Shown here piece after piece: positions 1 through 5,740 of a DNA stretch of 11,791 bases; position 1 is the stretch's first letter; the number at the start of each line of letters is the position of its first letter. The stretch covers positions 1 through 11,791 of the forward strand of contig VBKD01000191.1 of assembly GCA_005888075.1 (NCBI GenBank), given 5' to 3'. The notes beneath the pieces are model-generated. The model had not been told where the DNA came from, made no database searches, and worked only from the letters and a program-made list of their open reading frames with translations. This DNA comes from Chloroflexota bacterium (GTDB lineage Bacteria > Chloroflexota > Dormibacteria > Dormibacterales > Dormibacteraceae). The position numbers were made by a program, and so were the translations under genes.

Positions 1-55
1 CATTCCGATCCTGGCCAAGCGCTGCGCGTTCTGCGCGCAGCCCCAACCGGCCTAG
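1..55 (+). CDS. 3' end of an unidentified gene with a zinc-ribbon-like tail
   Basis: Only the last 17 codons are in the window. They read in frame from base 2 to a TAG at 53-55, ending IPILAKRCAFCAQPQPA. The CxxC preceded by an IPxxAxRC pattern looks like the second half of a short C-terminal zinc ribbon of the CxxC...IPxxAxRCxxC kind. Such tails occur on several unrelated proteins, including some MscL-type channels, so the product cannot be named. The stop shares the CTAG tetramer at 52-55 with the stop of the convergent regulator gene. I chose this frame because it is open from the edge, carries the recognisable CxxC, and ends exactly at that shared stop. Confidence 0.5.
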   Translation, partial: IPILAKRCAFCAQPQPA

Positions 56-765
56 GGCCGCTTTTTCGAGACGGCCACCGGTACAGCCCACAGCTTGGCG
101 GCCGTCTCGTGGCTCAGCGTGATCTCCCGTCCGGCCACCTGCACCCGCAGCGTCTTCGCCACCTCGTCAACCTCGACGACCTTGACCTCGCGACCCGGAG
201 TCAGGTCCCGCTTGTGGAGGTAGGCGAGCAGCGCCGGCGCTTCACGTTCAGCGACCTCGGAGACCCGCGTGAGGTTTGCGCTCTTGCCTGCGCTCAACAT
301 GGAAAGCCTCGCTTCTTTGCTCGAAGCCACGGAGTGACCTGGAATCGGGTTGCCATGCGGGCACGTGGTCGGCCGGCCGAGCACCTCGTATAGGCGGTCC
401 TCCACCACATCCGACACCGCGTGCTCGAGGCGCGCAGCCTCTTCGTCAGCGGTCACCCAGTCCAGGCCCAGACCATCGGTCAACCACCGCTCCATGATTC
501 GGTGACGGCGCACGATCGACTCCGCGGCTCGCATGCCGCGCGCGGTGAGCTCGATCTCCTTGCGCCGGTTCATGCGAACCAGCCCGTCGCGAATCATCCG
601 TCGCAGTGCGACAGTCACCGTCGGCCGGCTGACGCCCATCCAGTCAGCCAGGCGCGAGCTCCGGATGGGCTCCTTCTCCGCCCAGATGTAATAAATCGCC
701 TCGAGGTAATGGGAGACGACTTCCGAGGGCGCCTTGTTAGGCCTAACTAATTCCATCCTTTGCAT
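52..765 (-). CDS. DtxR/MntR-family metal-dependent transcriptional regulator
   Basis: This is a cytoplasmic DNA-binding repressor that senses a divalent metal. It has 237 residues, close to the usual 220-235. An N-terminal winged helix-turn-helix spans about residues 14-80 (SRLADWMGVSRPTVTVALRR). The metal-binding and dimerisation domain spans about 81-145, with RRHRIMERW, the ExxxxLEH region at 109-115 and CPHGNPIPG at 135-143. A C-terminal SH3/FeoA-like domain lies at about 188-230. Aligned by eye with DtxR and MntR, the conserved Glu114 and His115 are kept. The DtxR Met10/MntR Asp8 position is His19 and the Cys102/Glu99 position is Ala111, so metal specificity cannot be assumed. The start is the ATG at 765, or possibly the second ATG at 756. 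No Shine-Dalgarno sequence is visible. A palindrome at 736-747, inside the first codons, is the likely operator. The gene is divergent from a ZIP transporter, its probable target. Confidence 0.9.
   Translation of the reverse strand: MQRMELVRPNKAPSEVVSHYLEAIYYIWAEKEPIRSSRLADWMGVSRPTVTVALRRMIRDGLVRMNRRKEIELTARGMRAAESIVRRHRIMERWLTDGLGLDWVTADEEAARLEHAVSDVVEDRLYEVLGRPTTCPHGNPIPGHSVASSKEARLSMLSAGKSANLTRVSEVAEREAPALLAYLHKRDLTPGREVKVVEVDEVAKTLRVQVAGREITLSHETAAKLWAVPVAVSKKRP
736..747. promoter_or_regulatory. Palindromic operator, probably for the DtxR/MntR-type regulator
   Basis: GTTAGGCCTAAC is a perfect 12-bp palindrome. Its half-sites resemble those of the published DtxR/IdeR box, whose core is TTAGG...CCTAA. 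It lies inside the 5' end of the regulator gene and about where the -35 region of the divergent ZIP gene would fall. A bound repressor could therefore block both promoters. The symmetry does not extend beyond 12 bp. That this regulator binds here is an inference. Confidence 0.55.
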
Positions 766-784
766 CCACTAATCTAGATGACGC
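766..784. promoter_or_regulatory. Divergent overlapping promoters for the metalloregulator and ZIP gene
   Basis: The two start codons are only 19 bp apart. On the minus strand TAGATT (776 down to 771) matches the TAnnnT -10 pattern and ends 5 nt before the ATG at 765. On the plus strand TAATCT (770-775) matches the same pattern and ends 9 nt before the ATG at 785. The two hexamers nearly coincide. Both would place transcription starts at or within a few bases of the start codons, giving leaderless or nearly leaderless mRNAs. No Shine-Dalgarno sequence is visible on either side. No convincing -35 box was found. Confidence 0.4.
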
Positions 785-1564
785 ATGAGCCAGACAGGAG
801 CAGTCGCACTGGGTGCGCTCGCGGGCGCCACCGTCTTTCTAGGCTTGCCCGTGGCTCGGATGCGTGGCCTGCCCAAAGGGATGCAGGGGTTTCTCAACGC
901 TTTCGCGACGGGCATCCTGGTCTTTCTGCTCTGGGACATCTTGACCCACGCCGGCGGTCCTGTCGAGGTGGCCCTCGAGCAGCGCAACCGCGGGCCGTTC
1001 TTCGCGATGGTCGCCATCTTCGCCGTCGGCATCGCCGTCGGCCTGCTTGGGCTTGTCTACTTCAACCGCAGCCTGTTCAGCCACCTGAGGCACGCAACTG
1101 GCGCCCCCAACCCACGCTCGCTGTCACTTGCGATCGCCACCGGGCTCGGGCTCCACAACCTTTCCGAGGGGCTGGCGATCGGCGAATCAGCGCATGTCGG
1201 CGCGATCGCATTCACCGGCGTGCTGGCCGTGGGGTTCGCCCTGCACAACATCACCGAAGGCTTCGGCATCGCCGCGCCGATGACTACGGAGAGCAAGCCC
1301 GCCTCGTGGCGCTTCCTCGCGCTCGCGGGCCTCATCGGCGGAGGGCCTACTTTCATCGGGACATGGATTGGATACCTGGCCGGCTCGAGCTATTTCTCGG
1401 TCGCGTTCCTCGCCGTGGCGGCGGGAGCGCTGCTGTACGTGCTGAACGAGCTCTTCAACCTCGGCCGGCGCCTCAGCTCACCGCCCACGTTTGCCTGGGG
1501 CCTGCTGCTGGGCTTCTTGACCGCGTACGGGACCGACCTGATCCTTACTCTGGGAAGTGCCTAG
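785..1564 (+). CDS. ZIP-family divalent metal transporter
   Basis: This 259-residue integral membrane protein probably moves Zn2+, Mn2+ or Fe2+ into the cytoplasm. Eight hydrophobic segments are recognisable. The family's metal-binding signatures are both present: HNLSEG at residues 124-129 in TM4 and HNITEG at 154-159 in TM5. These contribute the His, Asn and Glu ligands of the binuclear site. The variable loop between TM3 and TM4 carries two histidines (His100, His103). The length fits bacterial ZupT/GufA-like ZIPs. The ATG at 785 begins a hydrophobic first helix and is preferred over the out-of-frame ATG at 778. No ribosome binding site is visible. The gene is divergent from the DtxR/MntR-type regulator across the palindromic operator, so metal-responsive repression is likely. 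Its TAG stop overlaps the stop of the next, convergent gene through a shared CTAG. The exact metal cannot be told from sequence. Confidence 0.9.
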   Translation: MSQTGAVALGALAGATVFLGLPVARMRGLPKGMQGFLNAFATGILVFLLWDILTHAGGPVEVALEQRNRGPFFAMVAIFAVGIAVGLLGLVYFNRSLFSHLRHATGAPNPRSLSLAIATGLGLHNLSEGLAIGESAHVGAIAFTGVLAVGFALHNITEGFGIAAPMTTESKPASWRFLALAGLIGGGPTFIGTWIGYLAGSSYFSVAFLAVAAGALLYVLNELFNLGRRLSSPPTFAWGLLLGFLTAYGTDLILTLGSA

Positions 1565-1917
1565 CCGGCTCGGTCGAGCTCTTCGCCGTCCTCCTCGGGG
1601 TCGAAGTCGTGCCAGTCGGGATAGCGCCACTTGAAAAGATGCTCCTGCACCTCAAAGAGGCTGTCGAGAACGTCCTGCACCTGGCCGGTGTCGCGCAGCG
1701 ACGCGCGGACGTCGCGTGGCATGGTGCAGGCCAGCTGCCGCAGCTCGGCGCACACGCGGTCCGGCACCTTCTTGACGCCGTCCCGGTTCATCTCCTCGAG
1801 GAGCCACAGGGCGCGGTCGGTGGCCTCGAGCATCCTCTGGAAGGCGTAGCGTCGCTTGTTCCGTCGCCTGAGCGACGCCTCCTGCTGTTCGATTCGACTG
1901 CTCGTGTTATCGATCAT
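1561..1917 (-). CDS. Hypothetical protein, 118 aa, charged and probably helical
   Basis: I do not recognise a family. The 118-residue product is soluble, with no signal peptide or membrane segment. Its N-terminal third is strongly basic (RRRNKRRYAFQR near 18-29), followed by predicted amphipathic helices (LEATDRALWLLEEMNR, QVQDVLDSLFEVQEHLF). It ends in a very acidic tail (DFDPEEDGEELD near 104-115). The amino-acid mix, including Trp, Phe and Tyr in plausible helix positions, supports a real gene over a shadow of the long open plus-strand frame opposite. It starts with ATG at 1917, 35 bp from the divergent Nudix gene. It converges on the ZIP gene with stops overlapping at CTAG 1561-1564. No function can be inferred from context. 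Confidence 0.65.
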   Translation of the reverse strand: MIDNTSSRIEQQEASLRRRNKRRYAFQRMLEATDRALWLLEEMNRDGVKKVPDRVCAELRQLACTMPRDVRASLRDTGQVQDVLDSLFEVQEHLFKWRYPDWHDFDPEEDGEELDRAG

Positions 1918-1952
1918 GTTCAGCTACGTTTCTTAGCTTACCGGCTGGCCTG

Positions 1953-2567
1953 ATGCCACTTCCATTCCTCGAGAGGGTCCAACTCCTGTTCCAGCCGGTC
2001 GACGGCTGGGGTGAGTTCAGGCCAGGGGCGCGGCGGGCGGCGGTCGTGTTCGTGCTCTACCGCGATGCCGGCGCGGCCGGTGCCGGTTGGATGGTCCCCT
2101 TCGTACGCCGCCGGGCCGACCTGCCCGATCATCCCGGCCAGGTCGCGCTGCCCGGGGGAGGGGTGCGGGACGGCGAATCGGCCTGGGATGCCGGCCAGCG
2201 CGAGGTGGCGGAGGAGATCGGGGTGCCTGTCGGCCGCCTGGTCCCCCTGGGCGCCGGCCAGCCCATCTACACCTCGGTCTCCAACTTCTCAGTTGTGCCC
2301 TTTGTCGCGCACCTGCCCGACCCGGTTCCCACCTTCGCCCACGACCGCCGTGAGCTCGAGGGTGTCCTCACGATCCCGCTCGACCGCCTGCTGGACGACA
2401 GCGCCTGGCTCCTGTCGGCGGAGCCGTGGCGGTTCCGGTACCTGGCCCACGAGGAGAGCGTGGTGTGGGGACTGACCGAGCGCATCGTCGCCGGCCTGGC
2501 GCCGCGGCTCAGGGATGCGCTGCAGGGCGAAGATCAAACGACGGATCTGCCAGCATCTCCCGGGTGA
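1953..2567 (+). CDS. Nudix hydrolase, CoA pyrophosphatase (NudL-like)
   Basis: This is a cytoplasmic Mg2+/Mn2+-dependent hydrolase expected to cleave the pyrophosphate bond of CoA or acyl-CoA, giving phosphopantetheine and 3',5'-ADP. The full Nudix box GX5EX7REUXEEXGU is present at residues 69-91, with the key glutamates of REVAEE at 83-88. Just before it, residues 51-69 (FVRRRADLP then HPGQVALPGG) match the extra signature that separates CoA-type Nudix proteins from other family members. The length of 204 residues is normal. The ATG start at 1953 has no clear Shine-Dalgarno sequence. A TAGCTT at 1934-1939 could serve as a -10 element. The last 59 bp lie antisense to the 3' end of the damaged flavoprotein gene. 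The final 15 residues look low in conservation and may be a tail extended across that gene. Confidence 0.9.
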   Translation: MPLPFLERVQLLFQPVDGWGEFRPGARRAAVVFVLYRDAGAAGAGWMVPFVRRRADLPDHPGQVALPGGGVRDGESAWDAGQREVAEEIGVPVGRLVPLGAGQPIYTSVSNFSVVPFVAHLPDPVPTFAHDRRELEGVLTIPLDRLLDDSAWLLSAEPWRFRYLAHEESVVWGLTERIVAGLAPRLRDALQGEDQTTDLPASPG

Positions 2568-3547
2568 TCTCAACGCGCCGCTCCATCAACCGGCGGGCTC
2601 GGGCGACGGTGTGGTGGTCGTTGACGCCTGCGGCCGCGATCAGCCGTCCCTCGCTCAGGTAGAAGACCGTGAAGGGCGGGCGGCCGAAATGGCCGCGGGT
2701 GATGATCTCGCCCCACGGCAGGCCCGCGCCGGCGTACTGAAGGTTGAGGTCGTATTGGTCCGACCAGAACCAGGGCACCTCGTCTGGCGGCGGCTCAGCG
2801 CTGCCCGCCATCGTGACTCCGACCGCGTAACCCTGGCGCTGGGCCGACCTCGACGCCGCGATCGACTGCCAACCCCGCGCGCTCCGCCAGCTCGGTCCGC
2901 GGCTCTGAACCGACCGCCACCAGCAGCGGCCCATCCACCGCAGGCAGCGCGGAGACCCCAAGGTGCAGGTCGACCCCGTGCGACCGATGCACGGCGGCCA
3001 GGTAGGCGCCGAGCTCTGGACCCAGCACGCGCAGGAGCGGCTGTTCCAGAGCTTCGTGCACTCGGACGTGGCATCCCTTCTGCACAGCGACGGCGGCGAC
3101 CTCGCAGCCGATGAAGCCGGCGCCGATCACATCGAGCTCGTCACCGCGACCGATATGCGCGCGAAGCGATTCGGCGTCAGGGAGCTCCCGGAGGTACATC
3201 GCATCGGAGAGCTCCGGCAAGCGCCTGGCCGCGGAGCCGGTAGCGATGCACAGGCGGTCCCACGGCACTGTCGTCCCGCTCTCCAGAACGGCCTCGCGGC
3301 GTTCGAGCCCGAGGTCGACGCAGCGCTCCCCGAGCCTGAGCTCGATGCCGAGCTCGCGGTACATCTCCGGGGGCCGCAGGCCCAGACGGGTGCGCGGTAC
3401 CGTGCCCATCAGATAGCCCTTGGAAAGATGTGGCCTCTCGTAGGGCAGCTCGGGCTCGGAACCAAGAAGCACGATCTCACCGTTGAAGGCGCCGTCGCGC
3501 AGACCCGCCGAGACCGCGTCCCCCGCGGGCCCGCCGCCGACGATCAG
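2509..3547 (-). pseudogene. Damaged ferredoxin-reductase-like FAD/NAD(P)H oxidoreductase
   Basis: The parts match the ferredoxin/rubredoxin reductase (BphA4-like) flavoprotein family. They include an N-terminal FAD Rossmann motif (ALIVGGGPAG near 3520-3550), PYERPHLSKGYL, a NAD(P)H-binding VIGAGFIGCEVA, and a C-terminal PWFWSDQYDLNLQYAG typical of the family. The gene is broken in at least two places. Near 2924-2945 about 20 expected residues are missing in frame between ALPAVDG and PLLVAVG. Near 2843-2852 about 35 expected residues, including the second FAD-binding AGD motif, are missing, and the reading frame shifts. The N-terminal frame stops at 2795 as GLRGRSHDGGQR, while the true C-terminus (SAQRQGYAVGV onward) continues in another frame to 2509. 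No ATG, GTG or TTG precedes the FAD motif; only a CTG at 3547-3545 overlapping the ccmD stop is available. This is either a pseudogene or an assembly error. Confidence 0.8.
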
Positions 3548-3651
3548 CGCTCGCGGCGCGGAGTCAACTCCCGCAGCTGGCGAAGCGAGAAATAGAGATA
3601 GCCGCCCAGCAGGGCGACCGCGAACGCGTACGCGATGACCAGGTAGATCAC
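3544..3651 (-). CDS. ccmD: CcmD-like heme exporter small subunit
   Basis: This 35-residue gene was found by following the frame immediately after ccmC. The GTG start at 3651-3649 overlaps the ccmC TGA at 3650-3648 as GTGA, and the stop is TGA at 3546-3544. One transmembrane helix spans about residues 2-22 (MIYLVIAYAFAV then ALLGGYLYF). A short basic cytoplasmic tail follows (SLRQLRELTPRRER). Size, topology, the basic tail and the position directly after ccmC are the standard features of CcmD. CcmD sits with CcmABC and is needed to release holo-CcmE from the complex. CcmD proteins share little sequence identity, so the call rests on topology and synteny. The damaged flavoprotein gene follows in a different frame. 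Confidence 0.8.
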   Translation of the reverse strand: MIYLVIAYAFAVALLGGYLYFSLRQLRELTPRRER

Positions 3652-4355
3652 CTAGCCCGGCCTGCCAGGCCGCTGGGTTCGCGGGAAGCCAAAACCTTGG
3701 CCGGTTCAGTCGACGTTTGCTTCGTGTCCAGCAACGTCTCGATGCGATAGCGGATGACGATCATCACCGCGGCCAGTGCAACGGTGCAGGCCATGGTGAA
3801 CAAGAAGGTAGAGAGCATCTCCGGCGGCAGTGCGTTGCTGACGATGACCGGACCGGGGTGCTGCGTCCGCCACCAGGTCACGCTGTAGTACACGACAGGC
3901 ACATCTATGAAGCCGAAGATTCCGACCACCGCCGCGAGTCGTGCCGCCTGCCGACCCGGTTCGGCCAGCCGCCGGACCAGGAGATACCCCGCATAGATGA
4001 TCCAGAGCACCAGCGTGGAGGTGAGGCGCGCGTCCCACGCCCAGAACGAGCCCCAGACGGGCTTCGCCCACAGCATGCCCATGACCAGCGTCACCGTGGT
4101 GAACAGGACGCCCACGAGCGCGCCCGCGCGGGCGAACCGATCCGCTGTGACGCTCTCGTTCCGAAGGTAGATCACGCCTCCTATGAGGACGACCGCAAAG
4201 CAGCCGAACGCGGCGACGGCCGAGCTCACGTGCAGATAGAAGATGCGCTGCACCGGTCCCTGCAGCGCATCCGTCGGCGCGTACAGGAAGATGGCGCCTG
4301 CCGCCAGCAGCATCAGGACGACCGCACCTGCGGCCGCCTTCACGTAGCTACTCAT
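3648..4355 (-). CDS. ccmC: Cytochrome c maturation protein CcmC (heme-handling membrane protein)
   Basis: CcmC presents heme on the outer face of the cytoplasmic membrane and attaches it to CcmE, working with the CcmAB ABC transporter and CcmD. Counting from the ATG at 4355, the 235-residue product shows six hydrophobic segments. It carries the tryptophan-rich WGSFWAWD motif of the heme-handling family at about residues 101-108. The flanking conserved histidines are His42 (YLHVSSA) and His166 (TQHPGPVI). A TTG at 4364 would add three residues, but the ATG is more plausible and overlaps the ccmB stop by 8 nt. No Shine-Dalgarno sequence is visible, so translational coupling is likely. The last ~25 residues (after RIETLLDTKQ) form a hydrophilic cytoplasmic tail. 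All family hallmarks are intact. Confidence 0.93.
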   Translation of the reverse strand: MSSYVKAAAGAVVLMLLAAGAIFLYAPTDALQGPVQRIFYLHVSSAVAAFGCFAVVLIGGVIYLRNESVTADRFARAGALVGVLFTTVTLVMGMLWAKPVWGSFWAWDARLTSTLVLWIIYAGYLLVRRLAEPGRQAARLAAVVGIFGFIDVPVVYYSVTWWRTQHPGPVIVSNALPPEMLSTFLFTMACTVALAAVMIVIRYRIETLLDTKQTSTEPAKVLASREPSGLAGRAR

Positions 4356-5010
4356 CGAGAACAAATCGCGCAGCCAGCGAGGTGAGCACTACGAAAAGTA
4401 TGTCGAAGTCCAGCAACAGAGCCATCGCGTTGTCATAGCCGCCGGAGAGCCCCATCGCGGACTGCACGGCCTGGCCCCCCGCGATGACGAATGGGATCCA
4501 CAGCGGCAGCGTCAGCAATGGAAGCAGCAGCTCTCGCGCCCGGATGCGGGCCACGATCGCCGCGAACATGCAGCCGAGCGCCGCCATGCCGATGGTCGCC
4601 AGCAGCACTGCGCCGACCACGGCGGCGGAAAAAGGCGTGCCGAAGAAGAGCGACATTGCCGGAAGCATCACCGCTTCGCACACGACCAGCAGGATCGTGG
4701 CGGCCATCGCCTTCCCGGCGAAGATCGCCACAGGTGAGGCCGGCGTCATCAGCACCGCTTCCAGGGAGGCCTGTTCGCGCTCGGCCGCGAAGGTTCGTCC
4801 GAAGGCGACCAGGCCGGCGAACACCAGTGCCATCCACAGGATGCCGGGCGCGATGCTGGGCGCGTTGCGCGAATCGATCTGGAACCCGAAGTTCGCGATC
4901 ACCAGCGCCAGCACCACGAACTGGGCCAGGGCCGGGACCATCTCGCGCGTGCGCCATTCGGACCTGATGTCCTTGCGCGTCACCGCGAACGCGACGCGGA
5001 CCGGGTTCAC
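4348..5010 (-). CDS. ccmB: Heme exporter permease CcmB
   Basis: CcmB is the membrane-spanning partner of the ATPase CcmA. The complex drives release of heme-loaded CcmE from CcmC. The 220-residue product begins VNPVRVAFAVTRKDIRSEWR and shows six hydrophobic segments. It includes the family-typical RTREMVPALAQFVVLALV, LWMALVFAGLVAFGRTFAAE and ASLEAVLMTPASP, and ends in LDE. I place the start at GTG 5010, whose last two bases join the ccmA TGA (GTGA overlap). A further-upstream ATG at 5079 would add 23 residues (MSADPGLAPRPFGRHRHAPS...) that do not resemble CcmB and lie entirely over ccmA. The length then equals the usual ~220 residues. Confidence 0.92.
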   Translation of the reverse strand: MNPVRVAFAVTRKDIRSEWRTREMVPALAQFVVLALVIANFGFQIDSRNAPSIAPGILWMALVFAGLVAFGRTFAAEREQASLEAVLMTPASPVAIFAGKAMAATILLVVCEAVMLPAMSLFFGTPFSAAVVGAVLLATIGMAALGCMFAAIVARIRARELLLPLLTLPLWIPFVIAGGQAVQSAMGLSGGYDNAMALLLDFDILFVVLTSLAARFVLDE

Positions 5011-5651
5011 CGCACGACCCGAAGGTGCGTGGCGGTGCCGACCGAACGGCCGTGGCGCAAGACCAGGGTCCGCGGACACAACCGGCTGGCCAGGGCGTGG
5101 TCGTGGGTCGAAAGGACGACGGTCCGGCCATGCATGACCCGGCCCAAAACGTCGGCCGCGTCAGCGCCGAGGCTCGCGTCCGGTTCGTCGAGGACCAGAA
5201 GCCTCGGGTTGTGCAGGATCGCCCGCGCGATGGCGAGACGCTGCTGCATGCCGCGCGAAAGGTCGCTCGCGGCTTTTTGCCCTTCGGCCGCCAGCCCTAC
5301 GGTCTCCAGCGCCTCATCCGCACGAACGTGGCTGACGTCATACAGGTCGCAGAAGAACTCGAGGTTCTCGACCGCCGACAGCGCGGGGTAAAGCCCGACG
5401 GCGTGAGCGACAAAGCCGATGTATCCGCGCAGGCGCCGCCTCTCGTGAAAGCCGTCCAGCCCGCCGATCTCCAGCTTGCCTGAGGTCGGACGCAGCGCGG
5501 TGGCGATGATGCGCAGCAGCGTCGTCTTGCCTGCGCCGTTCTCGCCCAGCACCGCCATGTGCTCGCCGGAGTCGAGGACGAGGTCGACCGAATCGAGCGC
5601 GACCTCATGCCCAAAACGATGGGTGAGCGCGTTGGCGACGACAAAACTCAT
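5007..5651 (-). CDS. ccmA: Heme exporter ATP-binding protein CcmA
   Basis: This is a cytoplasmic ABC ATPase that powers the CcmABCD step of System I cytochrome c maturation. The 214 residues hold Walker A GENGAGKT (36-43), the ABC signature LSRGMQQ (131-137), Walker B LLVLDEP (151-157) and the H-loop histidine in STHD (183). The Q-loop region reads GFVAHAVGLY; a histidine here, near GLY, is usual for CcmA. The usual LSAGQ signature is LSRGMQQ, still with the key Ser and Gly. The start is the ATG at 5651, overlapping the stop of the small upstream peptide as ATGA. The stop overlaps the ccmB start as GTGA. Both junctions indicate coupled translation. Confidence 0.93.
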   Translation of the reverse strand: MSFVVANALTHRFGHEVALDSVDLVLDSGEHMAVLGENGAGKTTLLRIIATALRPTSGKLEIGGLDGFHERRRLRGYIGFVAHAVGLYPALSAVENLEFFCDLYDVSHVRADEALETVGLAAEGQKAASDLSRGMQQRLAIARAILHNPRLLVLDEPDASLGADAADVLGRVMHGRTVVLSTHDHALASRLCPRTLVLRHGRSVGTATHLRVVR

Positions 5652-5740
5652 TTGTAGTTCTCAGGAGGAGTCTTGAGCAGCGGCCACATGACGAACGGAC
5701 CGGCTATGAACAGCAGCAGAGTCGCGACGACGATGGCCAT
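5648..5740 (-). CDS. 30-aa single-span membrane peptide between ccmF and ccmA
   Basis: The sequence starts at ATG 5740-5738, sharing one base with the ccmF stop (TGATG). It ends at TGA 5650-5648, overlapping the ccmA start as ATGA. The 30 residues begin MAIVVATLLLFIAGPFVMWP and finish LLKTPPENYK: one transmembrane helix (about 3-20) and a short polar tail. Precise overlaps on both sides argue for real, coupled translation. It resembles the N-terminal anchor of CcmI/CcmH-type proteins, where a hydrophobic stretch ends in WPLL-like residues. It may be a stand-alone small Ccm subunit or what remains of a longer gene. I cannot assign a function. Confidence 0.6.
   Translation of the reverse strand: MAIVVATLLLFIAGPFVMWPLLKTPPENYK

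Noticed and set aside
778..1953. A 391-codon plus-strand frame spanning the ZIP gene and the hypothetical gene
   Set aside because: It is rich in Arg and Pro, lacks recognisable domains, and is explained as the out-of-frame shadow of the ZIP gene plus the antisense of the minus-strand gene, a common effect at high GC.
3651..3658. Possible programmed frameshift joining ccmC to ccmD
   Set aside because: The simple GTGA stop/start overlap explains the arrangement, and CcmC already has a normal length.
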